A stretch of 64,000 nt of DNA from Stachybotrys elegans (lineage: Eukaryota > Ascomycota > Sordariomycetes > Hypocreales > Stachybotryaceae), in contig JAGPNK010000018.1 in NCBI GenBank assembly GCA_020746835.1, forward strand, positions 186,001-250,000, given 5' to 3'. Positions 12,582 through 22,877 of the stretch are shown here, piece by piece. The position numbers and the translations under genes were made by a program. Within the stretch, counting starts at the first letter, position 1, and each line of letters opens with the position of its first letter. The notes below the pieces were generated by a model. It did no database searches. It saw nothing but the letters and a program-made list of their open reading frames with translations, and had not been told where the DNA came from.

Positions 12582-12629
12582 TCCTCGTCTGTATCCCATT
12601 GGGGCACACGAACGGGAAATCCGACATTT
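12582..12629 (-). repeat. Dispersed coding-like repeat (family R1), copy C
   Basis: Only the core is present. On the minus strand it runs from the GGATTTCCCGTTCGTG segment to GGGATACAGAC. The two ends are flanked by similar GGAGCCCAT-containing sequences, so it may be one unit of a small tandem array or an insertion with a target duplication. Confidence 0.6.
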
Positions 12630-13398
12630 GAATGGGCTCCCCATAGAAAAGAGATTCGGAGGCTAGTCAAGCCACTCATTCTTAGGCAATCACACCATCG
12701 GTCATCCTTTCAGCTCCATGGGAGACGGCAGGCATCTCAAGCCACTTCCTGAATGCCCGGCATCTTTTGTCAGCTCTTCCACTACAAGCGGTGTAAGAAA
12801 GCTTGCCTAAGGTTTGAGTATGGGCTCGTCTGGCGTAAAGAACCAGAAAAAGACGAGTCCTCGATCCAGTGCAGAAAGTAGTCTATTCAGAGCCTGGGCC
12901 CTTGGCACTGTGAAATTGCCTCCAAATAGCAAAGCCCGTCCGCAAGACTCGGGATTCTCGAAGCATAATAGTATACTCACGGAATTGACCGAAAACCAGG
13001 GCTGCATCGCCATTGCTTCAGCCGCCGCAAATAGCCAAGAATATTGCTTGTCTAGACTCTCGAGAGAGTCCAGGCTCTTCCATGTCAGCAGTCAACTGAG
13101 ACACACGTCCGCCCCACAGCGGCACGGCTATCTACGTGGCAGGAGCGGCTGGTCGACCTGGAGCTAGCGCGAGGCTACCCCCTTTCATTCGTCTGGTTGA
13201 TGAAGGTGGAGGGAGAACAGGATATTGGAGAACTTCAGAACTCTGCCGGGAGATTGCAGACGCCCGGCAACAAGATAGCTTTAGCTTAACGGATGAGAGC
13301 AGTGGCACGTGTCCTTGCTCAAATGCGCCGAGACGGCTTACATCTCACTTGGAGGCCAATATGTAGCCAAGAAAGCTGCCATCGAGAGGGTTGAGAAG

Positions 13399-13406
13399 TA
13401 TAAAAA
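13399..13406 (+). promoter_or_regulatory. TATA-like element
   Basis: TATAAAAA lies 104 bases before the ATG of the small secreted protein gene at 13503. Its position fits a core promoter element with a leader of roughly 70 nt. No other promoter element is evident. Confidence 0.4.
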
Positions 13407-13502
13407 CCCTGTCACGCCCGGTCTACAAGCAAATAAACCATCAGATACAACTTCTCTCATCAACACAAAGAATCTCGACCGATACTCCTTCCTACTCTCA
13501 AC

Positions 13503-14214
13503 ATGAAGCTCTCCCACGTCCTCCTCTTTGCCACGGCCGCCCTTGGTGTGCCAAACGTCAAGCGCCAGAGTCCCACTGTCGTGGGTACCATTGTTAACGC
13601 TGCCAATGGCCTTGCCTCCGCTGTCGAAGACAGTGCAGTTGCCATCGGTACGTCTCTTGGCTACATATTGGTTCTTCTGCTAATGTCGCGGGGCTTTAGA
13701 GGATGCTGTTGAACAGATTCTTGAGAACGGCACCGAGATCGTGGATGAGGTCCTTGCAGCCATCATATCGGACAACCTGGCTGAAATCTTTGATGCTGTC
13801 AAGAATGCTACCGCCACCATCGTCTCTGTTACTACCGGTGCAGTTGGGGGCGTGCTCGCTGGTGCTACTGGGCTCACCCAGGCTCAGATCAATCAGCTTA
13901 CCGCCGCGGTCCAGACATTGCTTGATGCTATTTCTCAAATCGAGGCTACATTGGAGATCACCAGTGGGCTTCCCCCCCTCGTTCTGGAACTTGTGAAAGA
14001 CGAGATCGATGAGCTTGTCGGTATCCTCGCACCTCTTGTACTACCTGTTGCTCGCTTCATTGCCGCCATCAGGACTACCACAATTGCCGGAGTCACTGCC
14101 AACATCACCGGGCTCAACGCAGTCGCCTCAGCTCTTGGAACGGTCCTTCAAGGTCTTGTTGCGAGCCTGGGCCTCGACGCTCTGATCCCTATCATTGCTA
14201 TTCTACTTCCTTGA
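13503..14214 (+). CDS. Small secreted alanine-rich helical protein, function unknown
   Basis: Two exons (13503-13647 and 13700-14214), separated by a 52-bp GTACGT..TTTAG intron, give 219 residues. A signal peptide (residues 1-16) is followed by a Lys-Arg site at about 20-21 that fits Kex2-type processing. The rest is a run of predicted amphipathic helices rich in Ala, Val, Leu, Ile and Thr, with almost no aromatic residues or cysteines, and a strongly hydrophobic C-terminus. This composition resembles fungal surface-active or wall-associated proteins such as the HsbA type, but I see no defining motif. A TATA-like box lies upstream. Function is not assignable. Confidence 0.75.
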
Positions 14215-14730
14215 GTTCCTAAAAGTACAGTTATTTACATGCGAGTTACGCCAGCATGTCGAAATGGGATGCATAACATCTAGGACCTTGCACAAGGGAA
14301 CAATCAAACTGGGGAGATGAATAGGGCGCATGACGACGACCAACATGAAGTTATTTCAAGCTAGTCAAGTTATGTCTTCCAATAAAAAATCTGTGGAGAA
14401 ATCTCGATCGCAACTGCGTGATATTGTGACGCTTGTCTTAAATGCTTGATATAATCCTTCTAAGTCTTCATGTTCAGTAAGAACCGACTTTCGGAGGGCA
14501 GATGCGAATGTTTCAGGCATTGCACAAACGTGAAATAGGTACTAAAACATACTAAACCTCGGAAGCCTTGCAGGTTGCCAGCTCAAGTGGGCACTAGTGG
14601 CCCACGTCTTGTCATCTAAGGGCGCTTAACCCTTGTAGCCTAAAGATATAAAGATAAAGCCATCAGCCTACTTCGTGTGTGTTTCGATTCTTAGCCTATC
14701 GTTCTCCCACACCCCTATTCTCAATCCAGG
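14215..14730. other. Intergenic stretch, no gene seen
   Basis: Separates the 3' end of the small secreted protein gene from the hydrolase start. It contains no open frame of note and no repeat that I recognise. Confidence 0.5.
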
Positions 14731-15534
14731 ATGGCCTCCTACCCCCCTTCGCAATGCTGCGCAAAAGGCTTCAAGCACAAGTAAGACCACTCGACTCGGA
14801 AATATTGCCACACTAACACAACAACAAGTGGAACGCCTCAAGGGAAGAGCCTTAAAATTGGGCAACATGATGCTTATCTCTCAATTGCTCTGAGTGGAAA
14901 CGTCAAGGAGAAAACAGGAATTCTCTACCTCTCGGATGCTCTGGGGATATGGGACAACAGCAAGCTCTTGGCCGATCAGTTTGCTGCCCAAGGCTATTCG
15001 ACCCTCATGATTGACTTGTTTAACGGAGATGCCCTGAAGTTGAATCAAGCAGAGGGGCTTGATTTACAAACCTGGATCAGCCACGGCCGGGATCACAAAG
15101 GTCCACATACGCCCAAGGAGATCGATCCGATCGTGGAGCAAGCCCTAGGCTATATGCGGAACGAACTTGGCTTCGAGCGTATAGGATCTGTTGGCTACTG
15201 CTTTGGCGCAAAGTACGTCGTTCGTCATTACTCAAATGGCATACAGGCTGCCTTTTTAGCCCACCCATCCTTTGTCGACGAGGAGGAGCTTGCTAGAGTC
15301 AATGGACCGATATCTATTGCGGCAGCAGAGATTGACGACATATTTACCGTACAGAAACGTCAAAAGACCGAGGAGATCTTGACAGGAAACGGCATTGTCT
15401 ACCAGCTAAACTTGTATTCCAGAGTGGAACATGGCTTTGCGACCCGTTGCGATTTGAGCCAGAAATGGCAGCGCTTTGCCAAGAAACAAGCCTTTTTCCA
15501 AGCAGTCAACTTCTTTGACCTATGGTTAGAATAG
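14731..15534 (+). CDS. Dienelactone-hydrolase-family protein
   Basis: Two exons (14731-14780 and 14829-15534) with a 48-bp GTAAG..CAAG intron give 251 residues. The short first exon, ending GFKH, joins the second at NGTPQGK and restores the usual N-terminus of fungal members. The alpha/beta-hydrolase triad is visible as Cys141 in GYCFGAKY, Asp186 in EIDDIF and His218 in VEHGFATR. The cysteine nucleophile separates this family from serine esterases. Length and motif spacing match cytosolic dienelactone hydrolases, which open cyclic ester rings such as dienelactone in aromatic breakdown. Many fungal paralogues have unknown substrates, so only the family is secure. Confidence 0.88.
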
Positions 15535-16298
15535 GATAGTGTCGAGGGAGCAGGGCAACAATCATTGTTTGCGTACATGATTGTTCTTTTTTTCCTCACT
15601 GCACGTCCCTCTTCTCTCACCGGATCGTGTCACTCACAATTGCACGACGCCAGCACAAGTGAGAAGTTGAGGGCAAGCAACAACAGGAGGCAAGAGGCCG
15701 AGGAGGCCATGATTACCTTTGTTCACGGCTTAGTACTCAGTAGCAAGTTTTTTTATTTCCATTTTTGGGGAAGAGCCAGCTTTTGGGTGGTATAGGCAAC
15801 TGAGCCTAAAGACCCTGGGCCCCTGCTGTGAATAAAAGCGAATGGTGAGAATGAGTTGTTCTGAGTTAAAAACCCCATCATATCCACAATTGGGCCGTGT
15901 TATGGCACATGTGAAGGCGATGATTCCTTGGACGTCACTCATGTGCCATGAGTCAAAGGAGGTGCTTGGTCTCAAGACATTACACGGGCTGCCCCACCAC
16001 TTTACCATTTGACAAGGCACTGGGAGGCATGACGACATCGTGTCGTAAGAACAGCCATGTTGCTTACAACGCGAGCCCCGCCTCAATTCTCGTTTCTGGT
16101 GAAGGTAATTGCGGATAATGGCTATCACCCAGAGGATGATGTTCCGTGAGTAGGGCACACTGCAGTGGTTGATACTGTCTAATTAAGATGTAGCCAGTCT
16201 ATAGGGATATTGATATTCTAATAGTAGCCCCCCTGCACCAACCCATGCTTATGCTTAATCAAGCAGTGAAGGAAAAAAAACAGAAGCCGTGCGCACAG
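15535..16298. other. Intergenic stretch between convergent genes
   Basis: Lies between the plus-strand hydrolase and the minus-strand SDR, so it holds two 3' regions. The 142-codon minus frame at 15730-16158 has no recognisable domain and I leave it out. Confidence 0.5.
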
Positions 16299-17393
16299 CT
16301 ACCATGCTGTGTGGCCGCCGTCGACTACCAAATTGGCGCCGGTCATAAATGAGCTCGCATTGCTGAGCAAGAACAATGCAGCACCTCGGAATTCCTCAGG
16401 CCGGGCCAGACGTCCCATCATGTTCTCTTCACACCACTTTTCCTCGAGACCAGGAACCTCTTCAAAGTTTTTAAGTACCATGGGCGTCAGAATGTGTCCT
16501 GGGCTCAGGCAGTTCACCCGGATGCCGCCAGCACCGTCACCGCGCACCTGGCTCCATTCCATGGCCAAATTGCGAGCCAGCTGGATAACTGCTGCTTTGG
16601 ACGAATTGTAGACAGGCGAGATTAGCCCTTTGTTGGCAATAGTCCCGGACATGCTGGCGACGAGGCAGATACTGCCGCGACATTTGTAGCGGAACATTTG
16701 GCGAGCTGCAGCCGAGGCTGTTTGGAGAACACCTATGTAGTTGATCGCCATCATCTTTTCGGCGTCTTCGCAGGTGTACTCCATGGCTGGGCACAGCTGT
16801 TGGATACCCGCAGCAGCGAGCACACCGTCCATTCTCTGGTTTTCCCCGGCGATCTCCTCGAAAACCTGATGTAGATGTTCGGTGTCAGTGACGTCTTGCT
16901 GACGATAGATCAAAGACCCGCCCCATTCGGGCGCGATCCGCGCCAATGCTTCATCCCACTCTTGTGCGGGATGGTCGGCTCGATCCAGACAGTACACTAA
17001 GGGCATGCCCAGTTAGTCGATATCGCAATTGATTGGAAATGGAATGGTGAAGCAGGACTCACCTTTTGCGCCTGCTTCTGCCAGTGCTTCAGCGAGAGAG
17101 AGGCCCAGTCCTTGTGCACCACCAGTGACAACAAAAATTTTACCACTCAGATCGTAGTCGGGAAACTGATGTCGGCCTTTGAGCTCAGACATGTTGCTCT
17201 GTCGAGCGTCTGAAGCGAGTGTATTCGCTGGCATTGCATTGCGGCGTGTAGGCGTAGTGCTAATATGTGCCACGGGCTGGAGACGATGTGACAAATTCAG
17301 CGCGGCTGTTGGCTTGAGACCAGAGGCGGCAGAGGGAACTGCGTGTCTGGTGATGCGGGCTGTTACAGCCCTCAGATGAGGACGGGCAATCAT
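16299..17393 (-). CDS. Short-chain dehydrogenase/reductase, probably mitochondrial
   Basis: Two minus-strand exons (17063-17393 and 16299-16996), split by a 66-bp GTGAGT..TTAG intron, give 342 residues. The cofactor motif TGGAQGLG lies at 90-97. The classical SDR catalytic residues are visible: Ser in LVASMSG at about 225-227, Tyr240 and Lys244 in YNSSK. The acidic position after the second strand reads YCLDRAD, which suggests NAD(H) preference by inference. The first 80-odd residues are Arg- and Ser-rich and almost free of acids, as in a mitochondrial presequence. The frame is open upstream to 17516, so a longer start is possible. The closest families are polyol or xylulose-type reductases, but the substrate is not readable. 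Confidence 0.88.
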
Positions 17394-18568
17394 GGTGGTG
17401 GTTGAGGTGAGATTGTTGACTACTGTGTGCAAAATTGGTCGAGTTAGAGTAAAAGATTGAGTAGAAGAGTCGAGTAGAAGAGTTGATGTAGTAGGTGTAG
17501 AATCCGTGCGTTTCAATTGAGAGAGATGAGGATCAATTTATGCGTCCATTCAAGTTGGACCAACAAATTCCCATGTCGTACTTACAGGCCTGTCGCTCAA
17601 CCTGAAATGATTTCATAGAGACGCTGCAAGAGCGCAACCGGTGCAAAAGCTCCGAGCGTAGCAGGGCCGGTGATCAGCTCCAAAACGCGGCTCGGGCTCA
17701 ATAGCTAAAGCTAAGAGCATGAGTGTCGCAAATACGTCACCAGTGAATGACAGGGGTACACATCAATTCAAATCCTCGGCTAGCTACTCCATTTCTGGGA
17801 GACACAAGGCATGCTATTCTCAGATTCTCGATGGCAAAATGTTGGTCCTGATGCCGATCGCATCCGTGGCGGCGGGATGGCCATTGCGACAGGCCTTGTC
17901 CACCTATAATCCACAGTCATGTTACCATGCGGACCTTTGTTCCCGGTGACACTCGCCTAGGTCCTCACCAATAATGGGCAACGGAACGGCAGTCGATCAC
18001 CTTGTTGCGTTGTGTTGTGGAGCACCTGACATTGATATCAGGGCGCCTCATGGCACAATCATTGACATATTGGTGTCCCACAACCTGTTTCGTGCCGTGG
18101 GATCGCTGATCTGGTGGCTGTCCGTAGAATGCTCTCGTAAGAACCGGCACGAGTCCCTGTTCCCAATCTCCCAGCTTTCCCGATACATACCCCTGGGATG
18201 TTTTCGAGTAAGGCTTGGCTCAAGCAGAGGACCCCATCTGACGCGGCAATCATTGCCAAGATGGCCAATGTCGTCATAGACGCTGATAAGAGGCGGTGGC
18301 TCCCTGTGGCTAAACCATGATCCTTGCCAGCGACATCAAGGCCAATTCCACCTCTCTTTTGCATGAAACGTTGGTGAAGAAGGAAAAAAGTAACGATGAT
18401 ACTCAATCAAAACCCTCAATGGCGTACTATTGGGAATAATGCTTGGGCAAACCCGGTTCTCTCCGACATCAAGCCTTGGATCTACCACAAAGCAGAACAC
18501 AAGGATTTTCTCCCGCGATTCTCTGTGCGTATCAATATAGAGGCAAATGTCAAACTCGTCCGTGCACA
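17394..18568. other. Intergenic stretch, no gene seen
   Basis: Contains the SDR promoter and then about 1 kb with overlapping short frames on both strands (for example 17974-18279 plus and 18059-18406 minus) that mirror each other and lack domains. Confidence 0.5.
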
Positions 18569-18639
18569 GTTCTGGTAGCTCAGGGGTAGAGCAATCGGCT
18601 GCAGTCCGATAGGTCAGGCGTTCAAATCGCCTCCAGAAC
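18569..18639 (+). tRNA. tRNA-Cys (anticodon GCA)
   Basis: The 71-nt sequence folds as a full cloverleaf. The 7-bp acceptor stem GTTCTGG pairs with CCAGAAC. The D arm is GCTC/GAGC, and the anticodon stem ATCGG/CCGAT carries a CTGCAGT loop. The T arm AGGCG/CGCCT has the TTCAAAT loop. The anticodon GCA reads UGC/UGU, so it carries cysteine. There is no intron. The internal B box sits in the T arm, and a T6 run follows 3 bases after the end. Confidence 0.95.
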
Positions 18640-18642
18640 TCA

Positions 18643-18648
18643 TTTTTT
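18643..18648 (+). terminator. RNA polymerase III terminator after tRNA-Cys
   Basis: Six T residues start 3 bases after the mature tRNA end, which is the standard Pol III stop signal. A second run of 18 T at 18658-18675 could act as a backup. Confidence 0.75.
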
Positions 18649-19229
18649 GCTCCCTCATTTTTTTTTTTTTTTTTTGGCCTTCCCTTTTTTCCTCCCTTGG
18701 TCTAACTTCGGCTGCCCTCGCTCCGCTGACGACACTGGAACCCGAACCAGCAGCACCCCAACAGACCCCGATAACACAATCAATATGCCATTGTCCATGA
18801 TGTAGTGGGTTTGCTTCGTCCTGCGGACTCCTAACCATCCGCGTGTTTCTCCTATTAATTTGACATTGTTCTTATCGGATGAGTCTCCTTGGAATCACCG
18901 ATCTCTGTCCCATTGTAGCACAGGATCGGGGACTCCCAGATTTAGGTTAATTTAACAAGAAAAGACATATAAACTCTGCCCTCAGCGCAAACTGCCATTC
19001 GGAATCCTCCCTAGGCTATTGCTTGTCTAGGTTTATGCTGGGGATCGCTTTGGCAATACCAGGCTTTGACGTGACACAGGAAAAGAGAACTCATATATGT
19101 AGTTGCTGGGATATACTGATTGGAAACTAGACGACTCTCGACAAAGTTTTCTCTCGAAGCAGCAGCAACTTTAATCCAGTCACCTGCCGAAGCCTTCTCC
19201 TCTGATCGAGTCACCAGGCATCGTGACGA

Positions 19230-19560
19230 AAGTTCCCGACCAATGCGGTGGCTGGAACTTTGACATTGGCATCCAGCCACAAGCGTCAAGCTTTTCTCAA
19301 TCGAATTTCCGAACCCGTTGTCATCTATTGACTTACTATCGTCTTTGTCGAAGTCGCTGGTCTGTATCCTCTTGGGACTCAAGCTTTTCTCAATCGAATT
19401 TTCTAACCAATTGTTATCTATTGATTTGACATCGTCTTTATTGTCAGAGGGGGCCTCCTCGAAGTCACTGGTCTGTATCCCATTGGGGCACACGAACGGG
19501 AAATCCTACAGTATCCTCTTGGGACACACGAACAGGGAATCCCACATTTGGTTGCTGGGA
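19230..19560 (-). repeat. Dispersed coding-like repeat (family R1), copy D, tandem units
   Basis: At least two adjacent units are present in minus orientation. One unit gives the peptide module IQTSDFEEAPSDNKDD followed by KSIDNNWLENSIEKSL. The next gives IQTSDFDKDD followed by KSIDDNGFGNSIEKSL. A third, partial unit carries only the CCCTGTTCGTGTGTCCC core. The reading frame is kept across units despite base differences and a short in-frame length difference, which suggests decay from a repeated coding region rather than a random simple repeat. Confidence 0.75.
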
Positions 19561-19718
19561 GAGGCTCTGTTCTTAAAGCCCCTAACTAGCCGGCCATCCT
19601 ATTTTGTCTATTTGGCTACCCTGTGTGGCTAATGGTATGGCTGTAGGAGGTCAGGCCTCCAATGCTGCAAATTTTGTAGGGTTATTGTTAGGGCTACTAA
19701 TAAAGAAGCTAGCTGCAA

Positions 19719-19852
19719 AGGTTAGGATCCAGGCCACTGGCGAAGGTTATTATCTAGGCTGCTGGCGAAGGTCAAGATCCGGGCTGCTAGCAGAGATTAT
19801 TATCAAGGCTGCTGCCAAAGGTCAAGATCTGGGCTGCCGGCAAAGGTTATTA
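19719..19852. repeat. 25-bp minisatellite, about 5.4 units
   Basis: Five consecutive 25-base units begin AGGTTAGGATCC, AGGTTATTATCT, AGGTCAAGATCC, AGATTATTATCA and AGGTCAAGATCT. Each ends in a GGCTGCTGGCAA-like half, and a partial sixth unit follows. Units alternate between a TTATTATC and a CAAGATC version, so the true period may be a 50-bp pair. The period is not a multiple of three, so it is unlikely to be coding. Confidence 0.85.
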
Positions 19853-20563
19853 AACTCTGATATCTAATAGTGACCCTGACCTTTGAAGCTAACCTTCACA
19901 CCTTCACCAACAGCAGTATTCCTGACCTTGACCCACAGCCCTGATGATGATCTTCGCCGTCAGCAGGACGGCCCCCTATTTGCATCGGGGTCGGTGCGCC
20001 TGGGGCTTCCTCATACTTGGTTCCGTTTATGCTCGGACCCTGGGGATTTGGTGGAGAATACATCCACTTCTACAGGTTAAAAAAAAACTTTGAATGGGTC
20101 AGCGGTTGGGATGCATGCGGCGAGGGAGTGTGGCATGGAGGTTGATGCGAGAAGGCCACACTGCCCTCGGAATACTGGTCACGCAGACCAAACCAACTTG
20201 GGCACATGGAGTGCATTTTCAAAGCCATAGCCTTGCAGTATCTCAACTTTTCCCACTGGGAATTGATGCGTTGCTTGATCCATTCTTTCTGAGCGATACC
20301 GTAGAAGCCACGACTGTTGGTTGTGTTGGTTGGAGAAATCTTACGATGAAACTTTCCGCCAAGACATTTGATGCATGGATGTGGCTGTGCCGCCCTCGTC
20401 TGCCTGGTTGTGGCCACCAGGCTTTGATCCCATTCTTTGTATATATTCGTCCCCATCCACCATCGTTCCCGAATTCCAACTTCTTCTATTCCTCTCTTCG
20501 TAACATAACCGGCTTCAGCTCCTTCCCTCATCATCATTTACCAGACCGTCCAAGTATTGCAAC

Positions 20564-21132
20564 ATGTCTTCCTACGGAAAGAACCAGAATGCCTGGAGCA
20601 CATTTGTTGGCTCATGGAATCACCTTGGGCGCTCCAAAAGCGATTATATGCGACTCGCCATCATGGACCTCATCATGCTGTCCCGCACCGCCCACTTCAT
20701 CGGTCAAGTTGTCCGGATGGCGGCGGAGCGACAAACCACGACCCTCATAATTGACTGTATTATCGGCCCTCTCGGCACTGTCTTTGTTGCCTGGTCTCTC
20801 GGCAGCCTGGGCGTTGCCCGGGGGGAGCGACGTGTGCTGGGCGTCAACTGGGTATGTTCAGGCTCTCCCTGGCCCGCTCCAGGGGTCCAGTCTCCACATC
20901 GCAAGCCCGAGCTTGAAGATAGCGAGCTAATGAGTAACAGAGTCGTCTGCATTTCGATATTCTCCTCGGTTTCTTCCTCCTCCTCTCACTTGGCCTCCTT
21001 ATCGCCTTCTTCATGACATCCGGTCTTCAAATCAGCAACATACTGTTTACCACCTGGTGCGTGGTCTGGATCCTCATCTCGCTCGGCGCTTGGGTAGCAG
21101 GGAAATGCAGCACGAATGATTCCCCGGTTTGA
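20564..21132 (+). CDS. Small four-helix membrane protein, function unknown
   Basis: Two exons (20564-20851 and 20941-21132) with an 89-bp GTATG..ACAG intron give 159 residues. Four hydrophobic segments are visible: about residues 29-48, 60-82, 102-121 and 127-150. Segments 3 and 4 come from exon 2, starting SRLHFDILLG. The N-terminus is polar and there is no cleavable signal. The length and four-helix layout are like fungal MARVEL-type or small tetraspan proteins, but I cannot see a defining motif. It would sit in a membrane; nothing in the neighbourhood indicates its role. Confidence 0.72.
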
Positions 21133-21580
21133 AGGAGGGACGCATTCAAAAAGACATGGCAATCAAGGGACATGAGAGACTGTACTACGCGCTGTCTCGG
21201 TTTGATATGCACAAGGTCGCTGCTGTATGAAGGTGTAGCTGTTTATTTAATTTTCTTTGGCTATTTTCTGGAGGAGTACGGAGTATGCAACTCGTGTTGA
21301 TATTCGGCAAAGATGCTGGACGTGATTGCTTTGCCTCCACCAACCTGCAGTCAGTCTTATTGCGCAATGCCGGTGTTATATCTGGTTATAGTTTTGTGAC
21401 AGCTAAGGAATGATCACTGCATGAGAGTACAAGGTCGATCACGTTGCCTCCAAAAGTCCTATGCCATACAACCACCCGTAGTAGTATTCCAGGTTCAATT
21501 TGACGTTGGGGCTCTATCTGGATTCGAATAATGCGTCAGGCACACATTCAGATGAGCCTGAAAGCACCAACTCTTTCTCT
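21133..21580. other. Intergenic stretch, no gene seen
   Basis: Lies between the membrane protein gene and the LysM relic, with no notable open frame or repeat. Confidence 0.5.
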
Positions 21581-21896
21581 TCATGCATGGCTGGAGATTG
21601 AAACGCAAACCCAGGCCCCCGGTTTAAGATCTCGGCAGTTTGGTCCCATTGCAGGGTTCCAGGCGTAGAGTTGTGGCCCATTGATAACAATTCTCGCCCG
21701 CAACGAAATAGTGAAATTTGCGACATTTGTCAGTCATGCCGGGCAGGACTGGCCGCGGAGTCTCTATTGCACCCGAAATTGCTGGGGTTGCGTCTCGTTC
21801 AACAGCTTGAGGTGCAGGGACCACGTGCCCTTGTCCAAGCGAGAGCGAGAGCGAGAGCGAAAGTAGAGTGGCAGAGAATTGCAGCTTCATTGTCAT
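21581..21896 (-). pseudogene. Broken single-LysM secreted protein
   Basis: From the ATG at 21896 (or 21890) the frame opens with a signal peptide whose core is a Ser-Leu run, encoded by a GCGAGA-type hexanucleotide repeat at about 21837-21863. After a short linker, the first half of a LysM domain is clear (KCRKFHYFVAGENCYQ). The second half (LYAWNPAMGPNC, then GAWVCV) is present immediately downstream but in another frame. The usual middle of about eight residues is missing, and no intron fits because the halves abut. This points to a small deletion plus frameshift. As it stands, the frame ends after about 90 codons at 21624. Intact relatives bind chitin oligomers; this copy should not. Confidence 0.75.
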
Positions 21897-22877
21897 GTGA
21901 TTGACAGTCTGCTGAGGGTTGGTTTCCGGGAGGTAAACTAAAAATAGCATACGAAGACGAAGCTTGGAGGAAACCGAGGACAGAGAAGAAGCTGTTGCCT
22001 TAATACCTCTGCACCCGCTTCAGTTTTCATGTCCTTAAGACCAAAGGACATGAGTTTTAGCCTGCCATCTCGTCATTACTCTCCCTGTAACTAAATCGCG
22101 CAACCATGGATTGTTGTCTGCAGGGCAGATGTAAGTATGGGTAGGCGTGCATGATAATGCTACCTCACGATGCAAAACTGCCCATACAGGTGGTTGGAGA
22201 TGACCAAATCTCGCGCTGGATTGCCAGCTTAGACGGCGCACTGTTACCCGGCTTAGCCTGAAGTCAAATGGAAGGAAACCATGTCATAGACCTACGCGTC
22301 AACAAGACACCAAATGAATCATAGGTAGCCGTGTCGAGGACTAGAAAGCTCTTGGCAACGAATCCTACCGGATCACTCGCTTACTTGCCACCTTGTATAC
22401 TTTACTCTAATCCCACTTTCATCCATCTGAATCTTCTTGATATGGAACACAAGCCGCATCCTGCTGGCTGCTGGCTCCAGCCACTTCCCTAAGCCCGCTA
22501 GATGGGGTTTAATCACACCCGAATGTGGCATTAAGGTTTCTTCCACCACCAGAACCGGCCATGAAGGATTTGCCGATTCGACATCAAGTAAAGCGTATGA
22601 ACGAAGCGATCGGTAGGATTTTCAAAGGATTGTTGGACCTCAAGGGGTTCCGCGGCAGTCAGTCACAGGCCGAGGGAGATGGAGCTCAAAGGAGTCGCTC
22701 AAATGGGATTCTGCCCTCAGCGGCGCTCCGGAAGTGATGGCGTCTGACATGAGAGGCCGTCATACAGAGTTTGAGGGATTTCAACTTGTCTCTTGGCAGT
22801 AATATAAGAGAGGCCTCAATCTTCCGCAACATCTCCTCACATCAATACCGACCACCACCTTCTCTGCTCCTACAAAA
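21897..22877. other. Intergenic stretch between divergent genes
   Basis: Upstream of both the LysM relic (minus) and the Rds1-like gene (plus). A TATA-like AATATAAG occurs at about 22800, 78 bases before the Rds1-like ATG. No gene seen. Confidence 0.45.

Larger units (their letters stand above)
11217..13502. other. Gene-poor stretch with two oppositely oriented R1 repeat copies
   Basis: No convincing gene. Short frames at 12027-12221, 12807-13013 and 12814-13167 lack domains. The stretch holds R1 copies at 11893-11969 (plus) and 12582-12629 (minus). They face each other about 610 bp apart. Confidence 0.55.
18676..20563. other. Repeat-rich stretch without a clear gene
   Basis: Holds R1 copy D and a 25-bp minisatellite, both listed separately. 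The 160-codon minus frame at 19011-19493 is made of R1 repeats and is not a credible complete gene. The 218-codon plus frame at 20094-20750 overlaps the small membrane protein gene in another phase and has no family features. Confidence 0.5.

Noticed and set aside
12807..13013. Possible short spliced gene on the minus strand with a GTGAGT donor
   Set aside because: The donor is good, but neither the first exon nor any joined product resembles a protein family.
19011..19493. 160-codon minus-strand protein
   Set aside because: Most of it is R1 repeat units, and the remainder has no features. Treated as repeat, not gene.
20094..20750. 218-codon plus-strand frame
   Set aside because: Overlaps the four-helix membrane protein gene in another phase; that gene has the better start and a clean intron.
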